Source: Ptychodera flava (taxonomy: Eukaryota > Hemichordata > Enteropneusta > Ptychoderidae). Taken from it: DNA of 64,000 nt. Under the pieces are notes generated by a model. That model was not told where the DNA came from and did no database searches. It saw nothing but the letters and a program-made list of their open reading frames with translations. Position numbers and translations under genes: made by a program. The stretch spans positions 31,357,388 through 31,421,387 of the forward strand of contig NC_091928.1 of the NCBI RefSeq assembly GCF_041260155.1. The letters run 5' to 3'. Every line of letters starts with the position of its first letter. The first letter of the stretch is position 1. Below, in pieces: positions 27,661-40,128 of the stretch.

Positions 27661-28350
27661 TGCTTTTTGGTTTGTTTTCAGTTTGCCTACAGGCCACTTG
27701 ATTGAACAGACTGGCAATTTAACAGACCACACAGAGTGTTGGACTTGGTTTGCTGGCAATCCACTACATGTATCTAGAAAAGCTTGAATATAGACCAAAT
27801 TCAAAAAAACATCAGTTTACAGGCAAGCCAGGTCTTCCTTGTTAAACTGGCATGAATGTGGTTTGCTTGCAAGCCATCCATAATACATTTGTGGTCTGTC
27901 GGCAGGCCGGGAGAGCATCCAGTTTTAGGTAGGGCGGGGCTGGGCGGGGGAAGGAGGGATATGGGGCTGGCATGGAGTGATTGGGCACTGACGACGCCTT
28001 TACTGTCTGTTGTCCTCTTAGAGTCAATTTAATCCTCTTTCTATCAGGTTCCATAGACAAAGCTTGGATATTAATATCACTTAGGAGAAAGAGGATTAAA
28101 ATGACTTAGTCTTGATGTATATACCCGGTACACTAAACACTGACAAACTGCATAATCCTGTAAGAAACAGTAAAGAAACCCCAATAAAATGGCATTTTGT
28201 CCAGTGAAAGGGAGAGGGCTATGGTGGTAACCTGTGAAAGAAATCACACAGAGAAATGTCTTTAGTGTTATTATGATTATTATTGATAAAATGAAAATTC
28301 TTGACAAAGTTTTACAATTACGGTAAATATGACTTAACAAACATTTATGC
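27661..28350. other. spacer with a short hairpin, no gene recognised
   Basis: Contains irregular CAGGCAAGCC/GGCTTGC-type short repeats at 27.65-27.9 kb and a hairpin at about 28022-28106 (TTTAATCCTCTTTC against GAAAGAGGATTAAA). The minus frame 28060-27842 starts inside the hairpin and has no recognisable domain. Confidence 0.35.

Positions 28351-28407
<57 letters not shown>
28351..28407. repeat. (TAA)n microsatellite
   Basis: About 57 bp of perfect AAT/TAA trinucleotide repeat. Confidence 0.95.
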
Positions 28408-28410
<3 letters not shown>

Positions 28411-28463
28411 TTTGAATATATATATGTAAGCAAATAACAAGTGTAACTTGGTAAGAAATAAAA

Positions 28464-28612
28464 TACAGCAAAACCTGTGTTATCTCAACTTTGCCTAAAT
28501 AGAACAGTCAAAGTTTTTCAAGTCCATTGCCTAACAGCACAATGACAAATATTCCTAAATATCATTTCAAAAAAATTCCAGTCCAAGTGGAGGTAGACAG
28601 GTTTTGCTATAT
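28464..28612. mobile_element. short TIR element (MITE-like), probably TA-flanked
   Basis: TACAGCAAAACCTGT at the left end and ACAGGTTTTGCTATA at the right form 15-bp inverted ends with one mismatch around about 120 bp of AT-rich DNA. TA at the outer edges fits a Tc1/mariner/pogo-type target. No coding. Confidence 0.5.
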
Positions 28613-28879
28613 GTGGAAAATATTTAAAAAACTACAGGACTCTAAAATGAGAAAGTGCTGATGAAGAATTTAAAAAATATACTGGCCAACTGTTCAATGA
28701 ATGGCATAAAATAACATCTGATTCCAAACATAGTGTCAATGACACTGTCACTCAAATTTAAACTAGGTCATTCCCAGTGACAAGAATACATTAAGGCTGT
28801 CAAATAAGTAGTTCTGAAGAATAAATTCTTTGACTTGAAACTGAAAACATTGCTTCAATGACACTTGGCTCACATTTGG

Positions 28880-29345
28880 TTTGATGTGGCAGGCCAGAGT
28901 GAGTATATTTAAAGTTAACGCCTGAGAACATGCATACCAAGTTTCAAAGCAATCAGATGAGCAATTTTAGAGAAAATGATCTTTTTAACAAAAAATTGGA
29001 AAAATTGCCCAAAAATACAAATATAAGAAAATTTCACCAAAATTTGAAGACATTCAAATAAGGTTGCCTCTAGGTACATGTATACCAAGTTTCAAAGCAA
29101 CCAGAACGGTTAATTCAGAGAAACGAATTTTTGACCAATTTACTGGATTTTCCCTTTATAACTTCATTAGATATTTTGTACACTGACATATTTGTTTGAA
29201 CAAATTCACATCTCCATCCATGGGTGCACCTGTACACCAAATACTAAGATAGTAGGTGCTGCAGTTTTGCATATTTAGATGTGGACCGACACACATTGCA
29301 CATACTTACAGACATACAGATCCCGACAACTATAGAAGCTCTCTG
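28880..29345. repeat. repeat of the ACCAAGTTTCAAAGCAA family
   Basis: ATACCAAGTTTCAAAGCAA occurs at about 28938 and again at about 29086, each followed by a run ending in GAGAAA, and the block ends in an ACAGACATACAGAT tract. The array at 46.57-47.82 kb ends in a similar way (ACCAAATCTGA..., then CAGA repeats), so the two may belong to one kind of dispersed non-coding repeat. Confidence 0.45.
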
Positions 29346-29394
29346 GTATTTAAGCGGCCAACGCTTTTCTGAAAAATTGGCATAAATGGCGATG

Positions 29395-30310
29395 AATTTA
29401 TGATTTCGCAAGCATTTTTATGCATAATTTTAATATTTTCTTGAGTCCTTTTGCGGTTTATATTACCAATTGTTTTGAATTATATAAATATTATTTTGTG
29501 TATCATGTAAAACACTGTCGTATTATTAAAAATGAAAGCGATTTAGTATGACGTATCTATACTGAATATGTTAATTCTCTTTGAGGCTACTATTTAACAC
29601 CGTTGTTCTTTTCATCGTCAATTCAGCTCACACGGTCAAGTTTGTATATTTGTTGCTTTATCTCCATTCATGACAAAGTGCAATGCTTATACTATTGATT
29701 CATCATTTTGTGTGTTGGTTTTAGTTTTTCCTGTCATTTCTTTTTTTTTCGAAGACTTATAGAAAAGCTCTCCCTTATTTTGTTCAAAATTGGTTGTACT
29801 TCCAATAATATAAGTTATTAAAACTGTTCTTTAATGCAACTGATTTGAATATTTAGACTTTATTCGACAAATAGATCATGGCTTGTGCTTTCAATACATC
29901 CTATTTCATCCGTCAATTTGAAAACATTTGATCCATTCGTTTTTCGGGGTACACGACGATATATATTTGAATAATACATTCATTCCTATCACGTGGCTTA
30001 ATTTTATCTTGCAAAGTGGATAATATAGGTTTGACGTAACAGCAGTCCTCGAAATATCGAACAAATCTAAAAATTACTTTTTCAAAGCCATATATTAAAC
30101 AATTTTCATGTAATAGACCAGTTGTATTTTTCAATTCAAATCATAATCAGACTTCTTAGTCACAATACATGTAATTCGAAAAATTTATATTATAGGGCGA
30201 AGGCTTGCCTCGACTAAGGACGTATAAGCAGTCAATGTGTGATCAAATACTGAAGGTAGTGATTGAAACGTCCATAAGAGAAAACAAACAACTTACAAAT
30301 ATAGACCAAC
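29395..30310. repeat. duplicated 3'-flank block, copy A
   Basis: Aligns with 38590-39310 and 62588-63020 (shared stretches such as CACGTGGCTTAATTTTATCT). Copies B and C are the 3' flank of gene 4 and of its deleted duplicate. Copy A keeps the segment TTCGACAAATA...ATGGCTTGTG that B has lost and C retains. No coding. Confidence 0.7.
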
Positions 30311-30349
30311 GGTCAACTGACATACAGTGACTTGCGGCTTGTAACCTCC

Positions 30350-30545
30350 ATAAATTTAATAATCTCCATAAATGTAACAAAAACCATAACTGTAATTAAA
30401 TGCACCCATAAATGTTATATCGCCCATAAATGTAATAAAAACACCAACCACAATTGTAGTTAATGGTAACCATAAATGTAATTATAAAATCACCTATAAA
30501 TGTAATACTTGTCAACCATAAATGTAATAAATCTATTTTGTCATC
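30350..30545. repeat. irregularly spaced CCATAAATGTAATA repeats
   Basis: About eight copies of CCATAAATGTAATA-like 14-mers in roughly 190 bp, all in the same orientation and 14 to 46 bp apart. They sit at one end of sequence that is absent from copies B and C of the duplicated flank (about 30310-30850). Confidence 0.75.
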
Positions 30546-30849
30546 GATTGACGAATTGACCCTTAAATATTTATATATGTAATAAAAGGAAAGCAACTCC
30601 ACACATTGTTCAAATGTTAATTGTTTGCGATTAGCGGGTTTTGTGTATTTAGTGTATTTTACATTTCGCGTTTTTGTAAATAGAACTGATTGGCCACAGC
30701 GAGACACAGCTGTAATCTGCGTGCCAGTGAGTTGCTACTCCAGAGTGGAGAGATGTACAATACAAGATACCACACACTGTACATCAGCTCATCGTGATTT
30801 GACATCGAATGCATCTGCACTGTGTTTTCAGCCTGTGTTTTCAGCCTGT

Positions 30850-31490
30850 GTTCAACCTGTGTTTTCTTTCTATCTTGAAAAAATGTTGGGCACACGCTGG
30901 GTCAAGCGTCTAAAAAATCATAGCCAGCGCAAGGCAAGTAGAAACTGTATGTTGTGGTACAAATCAACAGTAGATATCAAGTACGGTGATTTCCACAATG
31001 CAAAATATTCCCACCGAAATTACACTACTAAAATGATCCTTTAACGGCTTGAATCGTAGGGATATATTTTTTGTGAGAAACATCTTGAATGATGGTGACA
31101 TCTGTTCGATAGCTGTAAAATTATTAGGGAATTCTGAAACACATTACGTGCAGTAAGGAGAAAGAAATTTGACCACAGGGCTTTCCAAAAAACGCCCGCC
31201 CGGAAAATTGTCCTTGGTGGTTAGGACTTTTACAGTGGCATTCTTGTGCAACCTGTATCCACAAAATCTACGATGATCTCTGAAGCACAAATATTTTGTC
31301 GGAGTATCGTTTGGTACCATGGGCTGCGTTTATAATATGTACAGTGCAACATAACAATTTGACATTTACACTGCAATATTTGAAATTCTGCCACACAAAG
31401 CTCCGTACATATTCAGTGAACCACCTCAAACATGAAAACATGGATTTTTATTTAATTTAATACTTGCCGCCTATCAATAAATTTCCTCGT
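30850..31490. repeat. dispersed block D, copy 1
   Basis: Non-coding block starting near GTTGGGCACACGCTGG. It recurs at about 32620-33235 and 43740-44235, and more distantly at about 49560-49830. Shared runs include TGTATCCACAAAATCTACGA. The open frame 30625-31044 runs across its edge and is not supported as a gene. A CAGCCTGTGTTTT tandem (about four units) lies just before it at 30820-30866. Confidence 0.65.
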
Positions 31491-32160
31491 GTAGATTATG
31501 CTATGACGGATGAATGCAGTTCAGTCATGACGGAAATATTGTTTTGAAAGATTTTGTGATACTTTCATAAGATGTGCGTTACCGTTTGCGTTATTCTCCC
31601 CAATCTTGTATATTACTGATCTGTCAAATACTATAAGCAGAAGTCACAAACAAAACACTTTATATTTTGTACATGTGCCACTAATAGACTATCGACATTA
31701 AATATTTATGCATAAGATGAAGTCAACACCGGACCATGAAAATGCCGCCAAGACGATGTTGTAGCCTATTTTTACCACTAACACGATTGGAACTAATTTG
31801 GGATAATGGGATTTTCATATTTTTGAAATTTCTCAAAAGTGTTAGGTGCCGTGTAGCTGAATGTTCCAATATTACAAATTACTCATAAAAACACGTATGT
31901 AATGTAAAAAGAAAAGCAGATGAGATTACATTTGTAGATTAAATCGGCATTACTTCATCATCCAATTATCCCAAATTAGTTCCAATCGTGTTCACTGCGA
32001 ATTCCTGAGTTAACCTTCCCACCTTTCTTATGGTGCATACAGTCATACCATAAATGTGTTCTACGTATTTACAAAGTTGTGGTGCCGAAAATCGAAGACG
32101 TTTATTTGTGCAGATTAAACCAATGGTCAACTGACATACAGTGACTTGCAGCTAAGCTAA
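31490..32160. repeat. duplicated flank block, copy A continued
   Basis: Aligns with about 39475-39770 and 63175-63545 (shared: AATAGACTATCGACATTAAA). It differs from both by a 211-bp insert at 31781-31991. Confidence 0.7.
31781..31991. mobile_element. 211-bp TIR element (MITE)
   Basis: Perfect inverted ends of about 27 bp starting ACACGATTGGAACTAATTTG. The homologous sites in copies B (about 39652) and C (about 63430) are uninterrupted (ACCACTACGAATTCC), so this is a clean insertion. Flanking CACTA and CACTG suggest a target duplication of about 5 bp. No coding. Confidence 0.8.
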
Positions 32161-32179
32161 GGTTTTGTTTATTTGATTG

Positions 32180-33470
32180 TTTTTTGGTTTGTTTGTTTGT
32201 TTAGGAGTGCTTATATCTTTGCGAGGAGGAAAATCTTCTGCGCTCTCATGAGGCTACAAGGAGAATGTTGAACCATAGGTGACCCTAGGTACACGTACCA
32301 CAATTTCCGTATCACTTCGGACAGTTAGGTCTCGATTTGAAATTATTGACATGCAGATAAATTTTTGACTTCTATCACATAACAAAACCAACTTAAAATG
32401 AGTCAAATAAATCAACTTTTGATAACTGTCATTTTATGTCCGCCATGTTTGATTTTGCAATTCCCGAGCTTCCCCAACTGTTTGTGCAGGGGTAGCGAAA
32501 ACTTCCGTAGGATACCCTGAAAATCACATCACACGATAACTTCGAACAGCCTCCGAGACGCTCCGGGCCGCTCAAGGGCGCCTCCAGGAAGATAGTCGAA
32601 AGCATTCTGGCCTGTGTTGTCTTTCTATCGTGTCAAAATGTTGGGTTACTCGCTGGATCACGCGTCATAAAATCATAGCCGGGGCTCCAGGCAAGCGGAA
32701 ACTGTATGAATTGTGATACATTCACCAGTACATATCAGGCATGGTGAATTTCCCTTCCTTAATTATACCATGTCACGCATTTCAAGTAATATTACACTAT
32801 GAAAATGATTCTTCAAAGTCTTGACTCGAGAAACATCCATAATCATGGCTACATTTTTTAATGGCTGTATATTTATTATTGGTTTCTGAAACGAGTTATA
32901 TGCAGTATGAGAGAAAGAAATTTGACCACAGGGCTTTCCAAAAATGCCCGCCCTGAGCATTGTCCTAAGTGGTTACGACTTTTAGGTAGCATTCTTGTGC
33001 AACCTGTATCCACAAAACCTAAGATGATTTCTAAAGCACAAACATTTTTGTCGGAGTAAGCAATTGGTACCGTGGGAAGCGTTGATAGTATGTGTTGTGC
33101 AAATTAACAATTTGACGTTAACAATGCAATATTTGTAATTCTGCTTAAAAACGCTCCGTAAATATTCAGTGAACCAACTCAAACGTAAAACCATGCATTC
33201 TATTTCATTCATTACATTACTTGTCTATCAATAATTTTTTTCGTGTAGATTATGGCATGATTGACGAATGTTGTTCAGTGAAAACGAATGCCGTATTATC
33301 GCCTTAACTATTTCGACAGCTGAAGCAAAATATTTAATCGCCTTTGCCGAGCATATTTATCAGACTTTTTCCTCAGCGAAAATGTTTAGCCTTGTGGAAT
33401 CAGATGGGTGAGATAAAGACAAATCGTACTGCAATCTGTTTTGTTGAATTAATGTAATGAAAAATAAATT
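32180..33470. repeat. dispersed block D, copy 2
   Basis: The most complete copy of this non-coding block. It aligns with 43310-44235 and then 45660-45915, showing that about 1.4 kb lies between these two parts in copy 3. No coding frame is conserved between copies. Confidence 0.65.
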
Positions 33471-34070
33471 GCATAGCATAATGTCTTTAACATCAGCCGT
33501 TCTAGCTGACATGGACCAACAGACATAGTATTTTTCAACGATAGCAAGGTCGTTGTCCTTGAACTATAGTGACAAGAAGTGATAATAGAAGTAAGGAAAT
33601 CATATATGTACGTTTATTTCTAAATTAGAGCTTGCAGAGCTGAAGTGTCAACTTTGCACATTCAAAAGGCATGACGGTTTCGAACTTAGTTTAATGAAGG
33701 AATAATTGCTTAAAGCCAAATTATTCAATTTGACTATGTCTGCGTTGACTCAGCCATTCCGCATACAAAACTTGATAGTATAGTGTTATTATTAAAGTAA
33801 CGAAACCGGTGCGGTTTGTCCACTTTGACAAGGGCGCTTTTTTCTCAAACATTTAACAGTCGGACGCATAAAACCACCACATCCAGGAAAGCCCTTCAAT
33901 TGGTAATGGCAAACATATATTAAAATGACAAGAAAATGGGAAAAAAGTTGTAGACAGGGAATAACTCTACTGTTGGCCAATACTGGAAGAATACATATCA
34001 TGCAATGCAAGAGCACAGAGCTGATAACCGCTCGTCGTACGACAGCAGAGCATATGGTATCCTGCAATGA
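33470..34070. repeat. dispersed block E, copy 1 (unoccupied site)
   Basis: Aligns with 47835-48088 plus 48689-48900. At about 33710-33722 (AGCCAAATTATTCAATT) it lacks the roughly 594-bp insert found in the other copy. Confidence 0.75.
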
Positions 34071-34261
34071 GGTAAATCCAAATATCGTTGAAAAATATTA
34101 TATCCTTTACATGCTGTGAAATATTTATATATAATCCCATGGTATATTTCTCTGTCTGACGTCATCGTATACGAGTGTTTTTTGCGAAGCCGTACAAGTT
34201 CGAGCCGAACATTTCATAGCATGTAAAGGATTTGGTATTTTCAACGATATTTGGACTTGCC
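34071..34261. repeat. hairpin with 50-bp arms
   Basis: Arms 34071-34120 and 34212-34261 are inverted copies (AAATATCGTTGAAAA against TTTTCAACGATATTT) around a 90-bp loop. Probably a small foldback element. Confidence 0.75.
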
Positions 34262-35049
34262 TGGGACAGGGACGAACTTGAAAGTACAGCGGGGATAACA
34301 CGTGAGAGGGTGGGGAAAAGTGTCAGAGGAGGTTGCACCCTCTGTTGCGTGGAAAAATTGAGATATCGATGTGTGCAATGGTACAGGCTGGTGCAATATG
34401 ACATGTGTTTTCAATTTGTATTTTTATTAAGTAACACTGTTAGAACACTCCAAGGGGGAGAGCGAGAAGGGGGGGTCTCCCCTCTTGCATCGAAAATTTC
34501 GAGAAAGTGATGGTGTGAAATGGTGCAATCTGAGAGGTGTTTCAATTAATTTAGCACCAAAAATTGAGTAACCCCCTTCTTTCTCTCCCCATTTTGAGCA
34601 CCCCTTTTAGCTTTCCATTTTTCAGTGATTCCCCTTCACATTCCTCCAACCCCAAGGTCGTAAATAATGACGGCTCCCCAATGTTCACAACTTTGAAATC
34701 CAGATTGATTCGATTTTTTGCGAAACATGTCATCCTGTCTATTTATTTGACAATCCCTTTATTGAAACGTCTTGAAGGGTGTGTTGATTCTGATTAAAGT
34801 GATTTGCGACAGGAATGATGGTTTTAAGTCTAATCGTTGATAAATAATTATTGAATCTGAGGCGAAATTCTGTTTTAGTTTCCGGTGCGTACTTTTCTTT
34901 TTGCATTTATTGCATGTAATGATACAAACAAGATTGTTTTATTTACAGTTTATGTTACGTTTAATGATTTAAATTGCATGGCTTTGAAATTCTGTACCAC
35001 TGATGGAGTATTTACAAAATAATGTTGCAACCAACATGATATTGTAGCT
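34262..35049. other. spacer, nothing recognised
   Basis: Short G-rich and C-rich runs (GGGGGAGAGCGAGAAGGGGG near 34453), no coding evidence, no clear repeat ends. Confidence 0.35.
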
Positions 35050-36780
35050 TGTAGCAAATCATCAAAAGAAATAGCCTGCAAGGTAAGAATAGGTAACATG
35101 ATGGCGCTTTACAGCATCCTTCAGAAAAGTATTGGTCGTCCAGTAGACACGCAACAAGCAACAGTGAGGAAATATTTCACTTCTTTAAATGATGACTTTA
35201 ATATTATCGAAGCAAAGCATGTCAAATCTTCTCAGATTCGGCAAGTGTCTGAGTGCATTTATGCGCCATATTAAACTTCAATCCATCAAAGTTTTCAAAT
35301 TTCCGAGAATAATGCATTAGACAAGAGAAAAAGAAACTACTGTACCTCGAGTTTCTTTGCCAAGTCACAGAGACGGCGAGAGATTTCAATTAGGTTTTAG
35401 TTTATTACAAACCAGCAAACTCTCCCTCTCATACATTTGTACTGATAACTTGCAGTGTAGATTTTACAAAAAGCTGTCTACAATATAAGAGGCATAACAT
35501 ATTCTGGCAATGTCGAAGGAACACAGCCTTAGCACATCCACATGCTCCTAGAACACTGTAAAAATATGTACAACAGAAATGCTCTAAAAGTAAAACAATT
35601 CCAGATTTTTAATGACCTCGAGGTTTGCGCGAAAACTCGAGTCCAAAGGACGCCATCACCGACAACACAAACATAATTGATATTCGGAGGTTCTAAAAAA
35701 ATCGAAGTGGCTAAACTAGAAGCGTAGATTTCAAGGAAACATATATCATTCTTTTCGGCCGTATTGCAATTCATTTGAATTATATGTCACAAAATTACAT
35801 TTTGGACCACTTCTGATTATACACTAGTACATTGAAGAGGTACGTAGTTTGAGGGTCTATTTGACAAAGTGAGCAAGCATGCGCAAATGAGTTACGGTTG
35901 CAAACTACTGAAACACGATATTTGTAGCAGCTTGACATATACACTTTATGCGACAAAGGATCATTCCACCGTTTGGTACATTAAAGGAATAAAACTGATA
36001 CGCAGGAGTAGTAGATCGCCTTATATGTTGATACTATGGATTTTCTTAAGCCGAGTTCTAAATGTTTTGTAACAATAGTGATTGTTACTATCGTTCTGTC
36101 AACTTCGTACATGTTCCTTCCTTGGAAAAGTGAAACGATAGTCCAGTTATTTTCCAATCAAAGGTAAGGTCATACGACTTTCAGTTTATATACCTTCCCT
36201 ATTATGTTGTTCTCGTGGCCATATTTGCAATATTGTAGTAGTGGAATTCCTAGGTGAGATGATGTATTCACACTCTCAATCTGAACGACCAAATTCACAC
36301 GCTAATCATAGTATATATTCGTTCAATGCTATCGCCCTTAGCTTTTCGTAGCAATCTTGGTCACAATACTACGATGTGGTTGTGTGTAAGGTGTTTGTGA
36401 TGTTATTTGACAATGCAAAAATCATAATAATTTACAGTTAAACTTTACAAACCATGAAATGTCTTCTACATCTAAAACATTTACAAAAACCTAATTCTTT
36501 AGCAGACCTTGATATTTTGAATGACAACTGTAAATATTTTTCACCATTAGCAGGAAAGGTTCTTTGGTCTCATCATTCAATAGTCAACGTGCCTCAAATG
36601 TGTAAATAGTGATAATAAAAATGTAAAATGCTTACATGAAAATATTTCACACTGGTAACATACCCTTGATAGTTTTGCTTCCTCAGTTTTTAAGCAGTCG
36701 TCATGTACATGTGTCATTTGTAAAGTTATAAATTCAACGCATGAGCATAAATTCTGCAAGAAAATCAGCTCCTAAGGGCT
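35050..36780 (+). repeat. duplicated block around the gene 4 first exon
   Basis: Aligns with the decayed copy at 12505-16040 and with 61383-62588. It spans the 5' flank, the first exon and about 600 bp of intron of gene 4. The 61-62 kb copy is much more similar than the 12-16 kb copy. Confidence 0.8.
36025..36072 (+). promoter_or_regulatory. short upstream ORF overlapping the gene 4 start
   Basis: ATG at 36025 opens 15 codons ending at TAA 36070-36072, out of frame with and overlapping the gene 4 start at 36036. In the duplicate at 61884 the equivalent ATG is in frame with the anchor exon, because that copy has one more base between the two positions. In gene 4 this ATG could reduce initiation at 36036. 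Confidence 0.45.
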
Positions 36781-38135
36781 CTTTAAAGATATCAAACGCT
36801 AGTTATAAGTATATGAAAAAATGGCTGAGGGTTTTGAAGACCTCAGTGAGTAACTTCGTGTAACCGCAAAAACCAGACAAGAGACACCTGAGAAATTGAT
36901 GGGATATAATCGAGTATGACTACTATCCGGCTCAAACGTTGGCCAACAATTGTCAAAACAGACTTCTATGAACAATGAGGACCGTTGAGGTGTCAAAGTG
37001 GTTCCCTACTTACGATACACAAGAATTTCCCCGATCGATTTGAGAGCGAGCATCACGTATCTTTTTGGTAAAGTGACAGTGTTATTCTAAGATTAATGAT
37101 ATATTTATTTCATCTAACAGCCTTAAAAAGTCAACAGAGAGATTACAGGATGAAATCAGACAGCTTTACCCTTGGCTGATGCGGCAAAACTGTCTTCCTA
37201 ACTACTTTACCAGGTCAAGACACCGAGATATTGGCAAACAGATGCCACAAGATGGGACCTATATGTACAGAAACTGTACCATCGTGTTCCTTCACAATCT
37301 GAAGTCCGGCGGGACCACAGTGAAGAGTTGCTTACGTAATTTAATGCGAGAAGCCGGTGAGGAGCCACCAATGTTAATTGGACAAAGAAATGCTGTTGAC
37401 GTTTTCACAAATCTTTCAAGTGGGAATGATGATTTTGTTGAAACAAGCTACGTGGGAGCTCACACGTTCTCTGTTTGCGATTTTACAACAAGACCCTGCG
37501 TTTACTTCACGGTCATAAGGGATCCTCTAGAACGCGTCATTTCTTCATACAGTATGTGCCAGACATCAAAACAATGGCAGTGTATCATCCGAAATGTAAA
37601 TCATATGACTCTAAACGACTGGGCTATTCATCAGGGAAGTTTTTTCTTTGAGCAGCTTTTGCAGAATGCAGAATTTTTTACCAATAAGTATTATACCGAC
37701 CTTCTTGACAAGTTACGCTCAATTGAAGACCCGCCAACAGAACTCATTCCTTCATGGTGGCGAAACAAACTACTATTTGATCATCTGATGGACTTTAAGC
37801 AAAAATCAATGGTTTTAGACTTCGTGTTGGCCAATCTAGAGTCGTGGTTTGCTGTGATTGGTTTAACAGCTGAATTCGATACAAGTTTTCGTCTTTTTCA
37901 AAGAGTTTTCGAACTACCGTTTTACACGCAGTGTGCTGGAAGTAAAAAGAACAGTAGAGAGTACAGTTACCAGAAAGACAAACAAGATGTCAATATAACA
38001 AAGGAAGAAATTACCAAAGATCTTAAGAAGATGCTTTCATCCGATCCAGGTGTCATGAAGGCGCTACGTTACGATATCCAAATTTATAAAAAGGCTCAAA
38101 CTATATTCAAAAAACAATTAAATAGAATGGCATAA
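36036..38135 (+). CDS. sulfotransferase-like type II membrane protein, gene 4 (two exons)
   Basis: Exons 36036-36163 and 37121-38135 join in phase 2 (donor AAAG|GTAAGG, acceptor CATCTAACAG|C) to give 380 residues. Residues 11-28 (FVTIVIVTIVLSTSYMFL) form the anchor. KSGGTT is at 104-109 and RDPLERVISSY at 176-186. The C-terminal half keeps PSWWRNKLLFDHLMD, ESWFAVIGLT and LPFYTQCAGSKKN. The start is the first ATG in frame with the anchor, but an out-of-frame ATG lies 11 bases upstream. AATAAA at 38701-38706 is a possible poly(A) signal. The first exon has a near-identical copy at 61884-62023 that lacks its catalytic exon. Intact by eye; acceptor substrate unknown. Confidence 0.85.
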
Positions 38136-38589
38136 TGAAACATAATTCTGACAAAGCTTCTTTTCGATTCTGATGACAGTAACGTGTACCATATAAATTG
38201 TACAATGACAGTAAGGTTATTGTCAAACATACTTGGTAGAACAAAGTGTGTAATCTCCGATGTTTTGTTCACGAATGGGAGATGAGATCATGGCATGGTC
38301 CTAATACTTTGTTATTAAGTTTTTTTTCTATGGACAACTCGTTGAATTAAATGACGCGCTGGATCAACCACATCTAAAGTTTGAAGTCGCCATGACAACA
38401 CCTGATTGTGTGCAGCTTACGCCTTTGTTTTGGAAGGTTATGGAAAGTAAATGACAAAATTGGAAGATATTTTGGATAATTGGATTTACACTATATTTCG
38501 AGAAATGAATTTGTTAGCTATTGCATTATATATTGCTTACCTCTTCCAAAATTCCATTTACAATTAACGACGTTGTGCTTAAGGTGGAG
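38136..38589. other. gene 4 3' flank, unshared part
   Basis: 3' UTR and spacer before the duplicated flank block begins near 38590. No coding seen. Confidence 0.4.
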
Positions 38590-40128
38590 GCAAAATTAAA
38601 TGTATGATATAAATATTTTCGTGAGTCAGTTTGCGGTATATATTAGGAAATTCTCTTATTATTTTTTTTTGTACTGTGGATAAGACTGTCATATTATAAA
38701 AATAAAAACGGTTTGGAGTGACGTATTTATACTGAATATGTTAATTCTCTTTAAGGCTACCATTTAACACCATTGTTCTCTTCATCGTTGATTCATATCG
38801 TATGGTTAAGTTGGTATACTTGTTGTTTTATCTCCATTTATGAAAAAGTACAATTTTTATACTATGCATTCATTTTGACTGCTGGTTTTTCTTTTTCCTG
38901 TCATTTTTTCATTTTCGAAGACTGACAAAAAAGTTCTTCGTTATTTTATTGAAAATTGGTTGTACTTCCGATAACGTAAGATATTAAAACTGTTCTTAAA
39001 TGCAACTAATTTAAACATCCCATTTCGTCTGTGTCAATGTTAAAACATTTGATCCTTTCGTTTTCGGGATGTACGACGATGCAAACTTGCTTAAGACACT
39101 CATTCTTATCACGTGGCTTAATTTTATCTTGCAAAGTTGCCAATATAAGTGTGACGTAACAGTCCCCTCCCAAATCCAAAAATAACTGTTTGAAAGCCAT
39201 ATATTAATCAATTGTCATATTATAGGCCAGTTGTATCTTTTAATTCAAATTCATTTAGTCACAACAAATGTAATCCGAAAAATATATAATAAAGGACATA
39301 AAAGAAACACAACGAACTTACAAAAACTTACTTTAATTCCAACTTGGAAAATGAAAGGGCGCCATAATGCCACTAGAGCGTTTACTTCTCTGTTATTTAG
39401 CATAGTTGATAAATTTTAGTGTTTTTACGAGTTTGGACCTACTGTTAAATGTAGAATCGATTTGTGTACTTCAGAGAATCATGGCGAAAATATTGTTTTG
39501 AACGATTTTTTGATACTTTCACCACATGATATTCAGTTATGCTATACTAATACAGTTATACTAATAGACTATCGACATTAAATATCCATGAATAAGATGT
39601 AGTCCATGGAAAACACGGCCAAGGCGATGTTCTAGAGTATTTTTACCACTACGAATTCCTCAGTTATCATTCCCACCTTTCCTATGGTACATGCCACCGA
39701 TGTGTTCTACCCATTTACAAAGAAGTAGCTCCGAAAATCGAAGACGTTTTATTTATGCAGATTAGGGAGCCTTCCGGGGGGTGGGCCGGGGGAATGGGGG
39801 AGAGGTCACTTATTACAAAACTGTTAAAGGGGGAGGGTCACTTTTTATAAACCTATCTTAGGGGGGTGGTCACTTTTGGCAGAAGCTGATTTTATAGCCA
39901 AACCTTTGATTGTCTGTGTGATATTTCCTGAATAGAAAATCACCTACGAAATACGCTTATTCTTTAAATACGTACACATTATCTACAAGTTTCACAAGCA
40001 AAGAAGATGCGGTGGTATCCTACATTAAACACCTTGACCAGTTAAAAATGATGAAAGACAAGAGAAAAAAACATGTGCAACAGGTTGGAAAGTGTATATC
40101 AATTATCAAATGTACATAAATGAAAATA
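38590..40128. repeat. duplicated 3'-flank block, copy B
   Basis: From about 39010 to 40128 it aligns almost base for base with 62630-63915, and more loosely with 29395-30310 and 31490-32110. It ends at the insertion of the TIR element at 40129. Confidence 0.75.
39770..39885. repeat. G-rich GGTCACTT minisatellite
   Basis: About three units of roughly 35-40 bp, each a G run followed by GGTCACTTWTT (for example GGGGGAGGGTCACTTTTTAT). Copied at about 63565-63670; a looser relative lies at 46050-46150. Runs of four to six G could form quadruplexes. Confidence 0.65.

Noticed and set aside
30625..31044. 139-codon open frame
   Set aside because: It crosses the edge of dispersed block D; the other block D copies do not keep it open, and it contains the CAGCCTGTGTTTT tandem.
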